Of a stretch of DNA of 43,321 nucleotides, positions 34,063 to 41,259 are shown piece after piece. Below the pieces are notes generated by a model, which was not told the DNA's origin, searched no databases, and was given only the letters and a program-made list of their open reading frames with translations. Source of the DNA: Burkholderiales bacterium (lineage in GTDB: Bacteria > Pseudomonadota > Gammaproteobacteria > Burkholderiales > UBA6910); the NCBI GenBank assembly GCA_026005015.1, contig BPKG01000007.1, positions 1-43,321 of the forward strand, given 5' to 3'. The translations under genes and the position numbers were made by a program. Positions within the stretch are counted from its first letter, which is position 1, and each line of letters begins with the position of its first letter.

Positions 34063-34813
34063 CCGACCGCCGCGAGGACCAGCCCCGTTCGAAACCGCCT
34101 GGCGCCGGCGCTTCCAGGAATTCGCCGAGCTGCGCGACGACGACGCGGGGATCGCCGGTTGGAGCGCGAGCGGGCTGGAAGCGCGGCTGCGCCATTTCCT
34201 CGCCTTCTGGGAGGGCTTGACGCCCGAAACCCTGTGGCTCGACGCCGGGTGCGGCGCCGGCACCTATTCCCGGCTCCTCGCCCGCGCAGGCGCCCAAGTC
34301 GTGGCGGTGGATTACTCTCCCCTTACCCTCCGCAAAGCCCGCGAGCGAAGCGACGGCGCGGACTGCGCCTGGGTGGTCTCCGACGTGCAGCGTCTTCCGT
34401 TCCAAGCGGGGCAGTTCGACGGTGTTTTGTGCTTGGGCGTGCTGCAGGCCCTCTCCGCCTCGGCGCCGGCGGTGCGCGAGCTCGCCCGCGCTGTGCGTCC
34501 TGGCGGTTCAGTATGGATCGACGCCTTGAACGGCTGGTGCCTGGCGAACCTATGGGCGCGGCTCAAGCGTTTCGCCCAAGGCAAGCCCGTGCATCTGCGC
34601 TACGAATCGCCCTGGGCCCTGCGGCGGGTGATCCGGGAGGCCGGATTCGAGAACGTGCGTCTTTACTGGATGCCCATTCTGCCGGTGCGGTGGCAGCGCT
34701 GGCAGGCCGTCATGGAGCATCCGGCTGTCCGGCTCCTTCTGCGCTGGATTCCGCCGCTGGGGCTGGCCGTCAGCCACGCCTTCCTGATGAGGGCGGACAA
34801 GCCGACGAAATAA
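34034..34813 (+). CDS. Class I SAM-dependent methyltransferase
   Basis: A 259-residue methyltransferase ending the EPS operon. Motif I is LWLDAGCGAGTYSRLLA (about 68-84), then VVAVDYSPLTLRKA, VVSDVQRLPFQAGQFDGVLC and VRPGGSVWIDALN. The C-terminal part is hydrophobic (LLLRWIPPLGLAVSHAFL), so membrane association is possible. Its start overlaps the ligase gene by 29 bp. A likely role is methylation of a sugar or lipid intermediate, by context only. Confidence 0.85.
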   Translation: MHPRTPETPSRPPRGPAPFETAWRRRFQEFAELRDDDAGIAGWSASGLEARLRHFLAFWEGLTPETLWLDAGCGAGTYSRLLARAGAQVVAVDYSPLTLRKARERSDGADCAWVVSDVQRLPFQAGQFDGVLCLGVLQALSASAPAVRELARAVRPGGSVWIDALNGWCLANLWARLKRFAQGKPVHLRYESPWALRRVIREAGFENVRLYWMPILPVRWQRWQAVMEHPAVRLLLRWIPPLGLAVSHAFLMRADKPTK

Positions 34814-34832
34814 AGCGCGCCAAGCGCAGCGC

Positions 34833-34898
34833 CACGCACCGTCGGGCGCCAGTGTGCATCGAAACCGGGCAGCGGTGCGCTGAAGCGCATTACCCTAC
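34833..34898. repeat. GTAGGGTGCG-type hairpin repeat (degenerate)
   Basis: CACGCACCGTCGGGC (34834) and GGTGCGCTGAAGCGCATTAC followed by CCTAC (34874-34898) are the two halves of the element in reverse order relative to 24315-24393. The copy is diverged. It lies between the end of the EPS operon and vapC. Confidence 0.65.
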
Positions 34899-34941
34899 GA
34901 TTACTACGGTACCGCCCGTTCCAACAGCGACCGTGCGACGC

Positions 34942-35367
34942 TCAAGAAGGGCTTTTATCTTTTCCGGCAACGAAAGGATTGAGCAGGGGGACGGAAAAGG
35001 GTTTGAAGTCGCGCGTGTTGCGCGTGACGACCGTAAGACCGTGGATGAGCGCGGTGGCGGCGATCAGCGCGTCCTCCAGGTGATGGTCGGGGCGGCGATG
35101 CATCAGTTTCGCCCAACGACGGAAGACGGCCGCGTCCGCCGGCAATATCTGGGACGACTGCGCGAGCTGTTCAAGCCAGATTTCTATCTCGCCGGCCTTC
35201 GCGGCATCTTGCTCACGGGTGATTTCGATACCTGCTTGGATCTCGCCGAGCGTCACCGCCGAAAGATACAACGCGGTCTCCGGCACGGCTTTGAGCCAAG
35301 ACAGCACGGCGCGATGCGGATTGCGTTTGCGGAGCTCCGAGACGATGTTGGTATCAAGCAAGTACAT
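34942..35367 (-). CDS. vapC: PIN-domain ribonuclease toxin, VapC family
   Basis: A 141-residue PIN-domain protein. The acidic residues of the active site are present: Asp5 in MYLLDTNIVSELRK, Glu42 in TLGEIQAGIE and the aspartate/glutamate of HHLEDALIAATAL (about 95-107), with TRNTRDFKPF near the end. VapC toxins cleave RNA, often tRNA or rRNA, unless bound by the antitoxin. It is the second gene of the pair, 57 bp after the antitoxin stop, which is a longer gap than usual. FitB-type PIN proteins are the closest subgroup by sequence feel. Confidence 0.9.
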   Translation of the reverse strand: MYLLDTNIVSELRKRNPHRAVLSWLKAVPETALYLSAVTLGEIQAGIEITREQDAAKAGEIEIWLEQLAQSSQILPADAAVFRRWAKLMHRRPDHHLEDALIAATALIHGLTVVTRNTRDFKPFSVPLLNPFVAGKDKSPS

Positions 35368-35424
35368 GCCGTGAGCTCATAAGAGTTCCGTCACGCCTCG
35401 GAGAACGGCGACCGCCTTCCCCTG

Positions 35425-35688
35425 CTACGGATTTTTTGCAAGCTTCAGCGCTCGACGGCGGCGGCGCCCCCTTGCTGGAACCTCCAGATTCCGAGGCGCG
35501 CCGGGCGTGAGCAAGAGCGCCTTGAGCCCGGGCCGAGCCTGCTCGCATAGGCGACGCCATTCTTTGACGGGCACCAGCACGGCCGCCTCCTTGCCACGCA
35601 GAGTGACGAACTGCGGACCTTCAACCAAGCTCGCACGCAGCAGCTCGCTGAAGCGCGCCTTGGCATCCTGCACCGGCCATGTGGACAT
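35425..35688 (-). CDS. Antitoxin, Phd/YefM family (VapB-type partner)
   Basis: An 87-residue antitoxin. MSTWPVQDAKARFSELL is the Phd/YefM DNA-binding N-terminus, and FVTLRGKEAAVLVPVKEWRRL completes the fold. The C-terminal 30 residues, very basic at the end (RGRRRRRALKLAKNP), would bind and neutralise the toxin. The start ATG at 35688 is the only sensible one. A promoter and repeated CTAGTCA sites lie just upstream, so autoregulation by the antitoxin-toxin complex is expected. Confidence 0.88.
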   Translation of the reverse strand: MSTWPVQDAKARFSELLRASLVEGPQFVTLRGKEAAVLVPVKEWRRLCEQARPGLKALLLTPGAPRNLEVPARGRRRRRALKLAKNP

Positions 35689-35710
35689 GGTTCGCGTCGG
35701 TCGAAAATGA

Positions 35711-35730
35711 ACTAGTCACTATTCTAGTCA
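35711..35730. promoter_or_regulatory. Candidate operator of the toxin-antitoxin operon
   Basis: CTAGTCA occurs twice in direct order (35712-35718 and 35724-35730, 12 bp apart), and ACTAG...CTAGT (35711-35728) is also an inverted repeat. It overlaps the -10 box, where a repressor would block transcription. Phd/YefM antitoxins bind such short repeats at their own promoters. Confidence 0.55.
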
Positions 35731-35749
35731 GGTCGCTCTAAAGGTTCAA
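35721..35749 (-). promoter_or_regulatory. Sigma-70 promoter of the toxin-antitoxin operon
   Basis: On the minus strand TTGAAC (35749-35744) and TAGAAT (35726-35721) are separated by exactly 17 bp. They match TTGACA at 4 of 6 and TATAAT at 5 of 6 positions. The leader to the ATG at 35688 would be about 25-30 nt. Confidence 0.65.
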
Positions 35750-35761
35750 GCCGGCCTTCAG

Positions 35762-35781
35762 GGGCGCGCCGAAGCGCGCCC
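35762..35781. terminator. GC hairpin with TTCG loop after the asparagine-synthase-like gene
   Basis: GGGCGCGC/GCGCGCCC form an 8-bp stem (35762-35769 and 35774-35781); on the minus strand the loop is TTCG, a very stable tetraloop. No T-run follows, so it is a weak or factor-dependent terminator at best. Confidence 0.35.
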
Positions 35782-35799
35782 TTGCTTCTTGTCTCAAGC

Positions 35800-37651
35800 T
35801 CAGGCGATGGCCGCCGGCCGCTCGGCGCGCGCCTGCCGCTCGCGGGCCTGGAGCCATTGCTCCAGCATCATGAGGATCCACACCATTTCCCCATAGTACC
35901 CGGGATGCTGTGGAAGATGGGATTGGACCAGCTCCCGTAAAAACGCTTTCCGTACCATGCCGCGCTCGCCCAGAGCATCGAGGCTGGCAAAAGCCAGTTC
36001 CCGAAGGCCCGGGTGCCGCAACACCCACACGCCGAAGGGAAGCCCGAAGCCGTGCTTCTTCTTGCGCAGGATGGCTTCCGGCAGGAAGCCGCGCAGCGCC
36101 TCCTTGAAAAAGTAGCGGAGCCTCAAGCCCCGCACCTTGAGGCGTGGCGGCAGGCGCAGGGAAAAATCCACGAGCTCTTCCGCGAGGAACGGGAAAGGCC
36201 GCCTGCACGCCGGCGAGCGCCGTCGCCCCCAGCACCTTGGGCAGGTCGTTGTCCGCCAGGGTGTATTTCCAGTCGTACTCCAGCATGCGGTTCACCAGGG
36301 CGCGGGCGCTGGAGGCGCCATAGACCGCCCTCTGCTGCGCGAGGGGCGCCGCTTGATCGACCGAAGCCAGGAAATCCGCCGCGAGCAGGTGCTCGGCCCC
36401 CAGCCGCGTCAGCAGGTTGTACGTTTCCAGCCGGTCGGGCATGGGTAGCCGCGCGTGGCGCACGTAGGCTGCGGCTTTGCGCACGAGGGGAAGCCGAGCG
36501 AAGGCCGTCGAGTCGGCGAGTAGCGGCTCGACGAGGCGGCGGCGCACCGGCGCCGGAATCGCTTCGTAGAGCGCGAAGAGCTTCTGCGTGGCGTACCGGG
36601 CGTTGCCGCCGAACAGCTCGTCGCCGCCGTCGCCCGCCAGCAGCTTCTCCACGCCCGCGGACGCCGCCAGCCGGGCGCAGCGATAGGCGGGCAGCACCGA
36701 AGAGTTGCCGAAGGGCTGGTCGTAATGGGCCGCCACCCGGGGAATGCCTTCCACCAGCTCCTCGGGCGTGAGGTAGTGCTCGTAGTGCTCGGCGCCGAAG
36801 TGGCGGACGGCGATGCGGGCGTAGGCCATCTCGTCGTAGCCCGCGGCGTCGAAGCCGATGGAAAAACTCCGGGCCGGGCGCCCCGTCACCTCCTGCAACA
36901 TGCCGGTCACGGTGGAGCTGTCGGTGCCGCCGCTCAAGAAACACCCGACCGCCGCCCCATCGGCTTCCCGGGCCACCGCCTCCCGCACCAGCCGCCGGAA
37001 CTCTTCCGCCAGGGATCGGAGCGGCGCCGGCCGCTCTTCTTCGAAGCGCGGCACCCAGTGGCGCTGCAGGCGCACACCGTCCCGGTTCGCCTCCAACGCA
37101 TGCCCCGCCGGCAGGCGGGAGACGCCCCGAAACACCGTCCGGGGCGCCGGGATCATGTGGAAGTAGAGGTAATCGAATAGCGCCTGGGGATCCAGCTCCG
37201 GGGCCCGGACGAGGGGCACCCGGTCGGCGCGGTTCGAAAAAGCGAGCCGCGTTCCCTCCCGGGCGTAGCACAGGCTCTCGCGGGCGAACCGGTCCACGGC
37301 CAGCACGCCGCGGCCCTGGGCGAAATCCAGGATCGCCACCGCGTACGGGCCCTTGACCATCGGCGCCACGGCGGCGCCGTGGCGCCGGTACAGGCGCAGC
37401 CAGCATCGCGCCGGGGATAGGTCCGCCGCCCCTCCACCAGCCTCGGCTTCGAACCGAGGCCGTCCCCAGGTCAAAGCCATGGCAGTGTCCTGGACCACCA
37501 CGTCGGCGGCCAGGGGGTCCACCACCACTTCCAGGCCTGGCGCCGTCCAGCGTTGGGCCGGCCCTCCCTGGGGGCGTTGATCGACCCGGGGCGCGCCTCC
37601 CGGCCGCACGCCAGAAAAATCCACCCAACCGTAAATCAAGGCTTCCCTCAT
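35800..37651 (-). pseudogene. Asparagine-synthase-like protein without glutaminase cysteine (frameshifted)
   Basis: The gene reads MREALIYGWVDFSG at its start, with no Cys at position 2, so the N-terminal domain cannot hydrolyse glutamine. The synthetase domain is otherwise complete: PPi loop SGGTDSS (240-246), GYDEMAYARI, LAGDGGDELFGGNARY and KYTLADNDLPKVLGATALAG. At about residue 487 (near 36190) the frame is lost. Removing one base in the GGG run at 36191-36193 or the C at 36190 restores FPFLAEELVDFSLRLPPRLK and the usual C-terminal domain (KKKHGFGLPFGVW), ending at 35800. The restored protein is about 616 residues. A similar loss of Cys2 is seen in lasso-peptide cyclases and beta-lactam synthetases, which use ATP to close an amide bond. 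The ATG overlaps the nucleotidyltransferase stop (ATGA). The frameshift may be real or a base-calling error. Confidence 0.85.
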
Positions 37652-38745
37652 GGTGCGTTTGCAGTTTCGGCGGCTGATCGCCGCGCCTTGACGAACATGT
37701 GCTGCACCAGCAGCCCCAAGGGCAGCTTGAGCCAGGTGGCGCGGGCGAGCAAGACCCGCCGAGCCAAGCGGCGCCCCGGGCCAGGGAGGCGGTCCGGATC
37801 AGGGGGTGGCAGCACGGAGGCGATCAGCGGCTCCACGAGCCACTTGACCGGCGCGGGCGGCACGGCGCCCTGGACCTGCGAAGCCAACTGCCGGGGCACC
37901 GGCGTGCCGAAGAACCGGCCGGCGAAATGGAGCCCGTACCAGAGGGGGCGGCCCAGTCCCAACACTTGGGCGCGTTCCTGCAGCGCCTCCCAAAACCCGG
38001 GCTCGACCCCGAAGCCGCGCAACAGGCTATCCAGATCCGCCAGGTCCCGCAAGCGGTTGCTGCAATCGGAATCGTGGAACAAGTGGGCGGCGGCGTGGAG
38101 CACCTGATCCGCGGGGGCCAGCACCCGCCATCGGCTTCCTGGGACCGGGCGGGCCGCGTCCAGCAGGCGCTCGGGCGGCGGCCGCAGCTTTCCCAGGGGC
38201 GGCAGAATCGTGTGATGCACGTCCAGCTCCAGGGCGTGCTCAGGATGCCGCAGGGGCGGCAGTTCGTGGGTCCATTGCCGGTAATAGCGCTCGTCGTGGG
38301 CGTCCAGGGGCTTGGACTGCCAGCCCGCTTCCCGCAGCCGGGCTTCCACTTCGGCCAGCGCATCCCGGGGGACCAGCAGGTCCACGTCCCCCACCAGCCG
38401 CCCTTGTGCGCAGGGCAAACCCTGGACCAGGTACGCGGCCCCCTTGAGGAGCACCTGAGGAACCTCGATGCCTTCCAGGGCGGCCTCGACACGGGCGAGG
38501 GTCCACAACACGGCCTGGCGTTGGAACCGGGCCAGCGCCGCTTCCGAATCCAGGTGATTTCGCACCGGCGCCGGCAGCGCTTCCAGCATTCCGGCCCTCT
38601 CCAGCCGCGCACGCAGAGCAGCAAGCAGCCGGGCGGTGCGCCCGACCCGCACCACTCCGTCCCAGGCGACGAGATCCAAGCGCAGTGCCAACTCGGGACG
38701 AGCGAGCAAAGTTACAAGGGAGGCGATCGGCGGAGGCAGGGGCAT
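37648..38745 (-). CDS. Nucleotidyltransferase family protein (NTP_transf_5, PF14907-like)
   Basis: A 365-residue protein of the minimal nucleotidyltransferase fold. VLLKGAAYLVQ (98-108) supplies the conserved Lys-Gly. GRLVGDVDLLVPRDAL (115-130) has the metal-binding Asp-x-Asp, and HALELDVHHTILPP (about 169-182) the third acidic residue. Such proteins recur in lasso-peptide and related kinase/PqqD clusters; the substrate is unknown. It shares an ATGA overlap with the asparagine-synthase-like gene downstream. The 650 bp before it, which should connect it to the kinase gene, are filled with repeats and a broken DUF559 gene. Confidence 0.8.
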   Translation of the reverse strand: MPLPPPIASLVTLLARPELALRLDLVAWDGVVRVGRTARLLAALRARLERAGMLEALPAPVRNHLDSEAALARFQRQAVLWTLARVEAALEGIEVPQVLLKGAAYLVQGLPCAQGRLVGDVDLLVPRDALAEVEARLREAGWQSKPLDAHDERYYRQWTHELPPLRHPEHALELDVHHTILPPLGKLRPPPERLLDAARPVPGSRWRVLAPADQVLHAAAHLFHDSDCSNRLRDLADLDSLLRGFGVEPGFWEALQERAQVLGLGRPLWYGLHFAGRFFGTPVPRQLASQVQGAVPPAPVKWLVEPLIASVLPPPDPDRLPGPGRRLARRVLLARATWLKLPLGLLVQHMFVKARRSAAETANAP

Positions 38746-38767
38746 CGACTAGGGCTCAAATGCGCTG

Positions 38768-39024
38768 TCACCCCTCTCTCCCCGAGGGAGAGAGGCGGGG
38801 GAGAGGGGGAAAAGAGGCGAGGATTTTCTCCAATACCGCCGTCGACTCAGTCAAAACTTGTGAATTCCAAAAACGCAAGAGCCGATAGCCGCGCTCTTCC
38901 CGCTAGGCGTCGCGTATCCGATCCGATGCGCAACCCTGGGTGTTGCCCGCCATCGACCTCGATTATCAGCCGGGCTTGAAAGCAGACGAAATCCACGATA
39001 TCGGGATGGGTTTCGGCGGTGAGG
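38768..39024 (-). pseudogene. DUF559 endonuclease-like gene remnant
   Basis: The minus strand encodes IVDFVCFQARLIIEVDGGQH (39001 downward) and, after a one-base shift near 38897-38900, ERGYRLLRFWNSQVLTESTA followed by VLEKILASF, stopping at 38768. These are the conserved core and end of DUF559 proteins, which are related to Vsr-type (restriction-fold) nucleases. The usual N-terminal half (about 50 residues) is missing and replaced by the composite repeat. The remnant ends in a strong hairpin (CTCTCTCCC/GGGAGAGAG near 38774-38794). It is not functional as it stands. Confidence 0.75.
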
Positions 39025-39226
39025 ATGAAAACCCATCCCCACCCCAACCCTCCCCTTGAAGGGGAGGGAGCCCATCCCCACCCCAACCCTCCCCTTGAAG
39101 GGGAGGGAGCCCATCCCCACCCCGGCCCGCCCACGGCTCGGCAGGCAGGCCGGGCCGGCTCCGTGGGCGAGAGAGCAGTGCTCTGCAAAACCCCCGCTCC
39201 GCCCCCCTGAAGGGGAGGGAGCTCCA
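39025..39226 (+). repeat. Composite palindromic repeat, copy 3 (with internal tandem duplication)
   Basis: It starts ATGAAAACCCATCCCCACCC like copy 1. The palindrome unit is present twice (39048-39068 and 39087-39107, period 39 bp). The GGCAGGCAGGCCGGGCCGGC block follows, then a last half-palindrome (CCCCCTGAAGGGGAGGG, about 39204-39220). It abuts the DUF559 remnant. Confidence 0.9.
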
Positions 39227-39397
39227 TCCCCACCCCCGCCCACGGGCCAGCATCCCCCCGAGATGCTCGCCTTTCAAAAGGAAAGCCGGCATGCCGATGT
39301 CATCCTCCCCCTTTCAAGAGGGAGGTTGGGAGGGGGTGGGGTACGCGCGGTCCCAGAGCAGCGCCTTGCGACATCCCCTCTTTCCGATTCCTTTTCG

Positions 39398-40375
39398 TCA
39401 ACCATGTCCGGTAACGTCCGCTCGCTTCTCGAAAGTGCCCTCTTGTTCCCCCGCCCGGGGCGCTCGGTCCGTCAGCCGGTCCACGGCGCGGACGGCCTGC
39501 TCCAGATCGCCGTACTGGAGCCGATACGCTTCGCACGCCCGAGTAAGCCGGGCCACCGCGTCGAAGGCGGCGGGGCCCAGGGTTTCGTAGTTGAATGCGT
39601 TGCCCGAGAGCTTGACGAAGGCGCGGGGAGCGGGGACGCGCTCCACCGCCACGGGGGAGCCCGGTGCGTACTTGGGAAAGACGATCAGAAAGGGTTGCGC
39701 GGGGACGTGTCGTCGCTCGACGCTCTCGGGCGAGGGCGCCAGATGGGCCACGGTTCCCTTGCGGGTCTTGGGGAATTCCGGCCCCAGCACGGCTTGGGAG
39801 GCGAAGCGCCGGATCACGCCGATGGACTCGTTTTTGAGCGCAACAGGGCGCAGCAGGGGCAACAGCCGCCCGGACTCGAGATCCACGACGCCGAACTCAT
39901 CAGAGAGCAGGCGGTAGCCCCGGCAGGCGAGCCCCGCGGTCAAGGTGCTTTTCCCGGAGCCCGGATGGGCCGGAAGCAGCACCGCCCGGCCTTCCCGCTC
40001 CACCACGCCCGCATGGAGCAGCAGATAGCGGTGGCAGCGCTGGGCGATGCACCAGTTCATGCCCCACTCCAGCAAGGGCAAATGGGTATCGGCGGGAAAC
40101 GGCTGGAAGGGGACCGATCCGTCCACCTGGAACACCACCTGGGGACGCACCACCCGCCTCAAGCCCCGCTGCCGATAGAGCCCTACGGTCAAGTCGAAGA
40201 AGCCTTCGGAAGGCAGCGCCGGGAAAGCCCCGTAGAGCCGCTTCAGCAGATCGGGGAGGGCGGGTACGTCGGAGCGCACCCGCGCCCGCACCAGGCCGAA
40301 ATCCAGCGCCAGGCCGGCGGAGCGCAAGCGTGTGGCGATGGCCTCGTGGGGCAGGCCCGCGACGGTTTCATTCAT
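39398..40375 (-). CDS. HprK-related kinase (HPr-rel-A type)
   Basis: A 325-residue protein related to HPr kinase/phosphorylase. The P-loop is PAHPGSGKST (135-144), preceded by LLHAGVVE. The following YRLLSDEFGVVDLESG (154-169) has the Asp-Glu pair of the HprK active site. It is not part of a sugar phosphotransferase operon. It matches what I recall as HprK-related kinase A (TIGR04352), found with a PqqD-like protein in exosortase-bearing genomes. HprK-like kinases in lasso-peptide clusters phosphorylate the precursor, so a peptide or protein target is plausible here. The ATG overlaps the PqqD-like gene stop by 8 bp. Confidence 0.85.
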   Translation of the reverse strand: MNETVAGLPHEAIATRLRSAGLALDFGLVRARVRSDVPALPDLLKRLYGAFPALPSEGFFDLTVGLYRQRGLRRVVRPQVVFQVDGSVPFQPFPADTHLPLLEWGMNWCIAQRCHRYLLLHAGVVEREGRAVLLPAHPGSGKSTLTAGLACRGYRLLSDEFGVVDLESGRLLPLLRPVALKNESIGVIRRFASQAVLGPEFPKTRKGTVAHLAPSPESVERRHVPAQPFLIVFPKYAPGSPVAVERVPAPRAFVKLSGNAFNYETLGPAAFDAVARLTRACEAYRLQYGDLEQAVRAVDRLTDRAPRAGEQEGTFEKRADVTGHG

Positions 40376-40688
40376 CGGCGCGGACGACGAGCCCCATGCG
40401 CTCCAGCTCCTCCAGGAGGAGCAAGACCTGGGATCGCCAATGGGCGTCGGCGGGAGCGGAACCCTCGAGGGCCGCGGCCACCAGATCCTCCAGGGGCCGA
40501 GGCCCGGAGGTCAAGGCGTCCAGGACGCGCAGCGCGGTCTCGTTGAGGTAATGGGTCTGCCAGGACAGAGGATTGAACACCAAAGCTTCGCCCCCCTCGC
40601 GGAAGATGCGCAATCCCTCGGAAGCGCGCAATGCCCAGCGCCGAGACGAGCCGGAAGCGATGGGGGTGCCGTCCCGCCTGGCGCCCAC
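40368..40688 (-). CDS. PqqD-like peptide-binding protein (HPr-rel-A type)
   Basis: A small protein of about 107 residues with the PqqD fold: a winged-helix module that binds leader peptides in many modified-peptide pathways. The core reads ALVFNPLSWQTHYLNETALR then VLDAL, followed by a C-terminal helix (SQVLLLLEELERMGLV). The VFNPLS...THYLN pattern is the PqqD signature. The start is uncertain: GTG at 40688 lies 15 bp after the preceding stop, TTG at 40736 overlaps the upstream gene, and TTG at 40631 is a third choice. It overlaps the kinase gene by 8 bp, so the two are made together. Confidence 0.75.
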   Translation of the reverse strand: MGARRDGTPIASGSSRRWALRASEGLRIFREGGEALVFNPLSWQTHYLNETALRVLDALTSGPRPLEDLVAAALEGSAPADAHWRSQVLLLLEELERMGLVVRADE

Positions 40689-40702
40689 GCCCGGAAGGGG
40701 CT

Positions 40703-41218
40703 TCAGACCTTGATCGGAGAAACCGAGGTCCAGCAAGAAGTGGTGATCGGCGTGCCCCCGTTAGGCTCCCACGCGTAGCCCACTTGCCGGATGTCGGTTC
40801 CCTCACCGTCCACGTAAGAAAGGGCGTAGTAGTTTCCGGGGGCCTTCTCGAAGCGATGGACGTTGAAAACCGTGTACTCCGTGAGTTCGGCGCCAAACTT
40901 GCCGCTGCCCTGGTTCACCAGCCGCCAGAACCGGGTGTTGTCGGTGCCGATGAAGTAAAGGCCGGGAATCTTTTTGTGCGGGTTTTTGTAGAGGTGATAG
41001 ACGTAGAGTCTGACCCGCATCCACTCGTCTGCATCCACAGCCGATATCTCGGCGGGCTTGGTGCCGTAACTCGTCGCCTTAAGTGCATCGTTTTCCACGC
41101 ACGCGGCAGCGCTGCCCACGGCGACGGCCGAGGCCGGGCGCACCGTCAACACCAGCGGCGCGGCGACTATCCCTTTCAGGAGGCCGCGACGGCCTTTTTC
41201 GATCGGTTCGTGATCCAT
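40703..41218 (-). CDS. Tat-exported protein of unknown function, first gene of the kinase/PqqD cassette
   Basis: A 171-residue protein with a twin-arginine signal: GRRGLLKG (9-16), hydrophobic IVAAPLVLTV and a likely cut after PASA (28-31). The mature part is about 140 residues with two cysteines (Cys40 and Cys162) that could form a disulphide. It is rich in aromatic residues (RVRLYVYHLYKNP, GLYFIGTDNTRFWRLV, GYAWEPNGG) and ends TSCWTSVSPIKV. Tat export implies folding, and perhaps modification, in the cytoplasm first. Its place just before the PqqD-like and kinase genes makes it the best candidate for the cassette's substrate, but this is inference. I do not recognise the family. No strong ribosome site is visible before the ATG. 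Confidence 0.75.
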   Translation of the reverse strand: MDHEPIEKGRRGLLKGIVAAPLVLTVRPASAVAVGSAAACVENDALKATSYGTKPAEISAVDADEWMRVRLYVYHLYKNPHKKIPGLYFIGTDNTRFWRLVNQGSGKFGAELTEYTVFNVHRFEKAPGNYYALSYVDGEGTDIRQVGYAWEPNGGTPITTSCWTSVSPIKV

Positions 41219-41248
41219 AATCCCGGGAAAGGCGCTTGGCTCTAACCT

Positions 41249-41259
41249 CTAGTGACTAG
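41249..41259. promoter_or_regulatory. Palindrome CTAGTGACTAG upstream of the cassette
   Basis: An 11-bp palindrome around one central base, 31 bp before the ATG of the Tat protein. Its reverse complement shares CTAGTCACTA with the toxin-antitoxin operator at 35712-35721. Confidence 0.4.

Larger units (their letters stand above)
38746..39397. other. Insertion-like island splitting the kinase cassette
   Basis: This 652-bp stretch between the kinase and nucleotidyltransferase genes contains, in plus order, a CCCCTCTCTC...GAGAGAGG hairpin, the DUF559 remnant, the composite repeat with a tandem duplication, and a diverged half-repeat (CCCCCTTTCAAGAGGGAGG, about 39308-39326). No intact gene is present. 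Confidence 0.7.

Noticed and set aside
39048-39107. Possible CRISPR array (palindrome units at regular spacing)
   Set aside because: There are only two units with period 39, the 'spacer' is the same repeat sequence, and no cas gene is nearby; it is a tandem duplication of the composite repeat.
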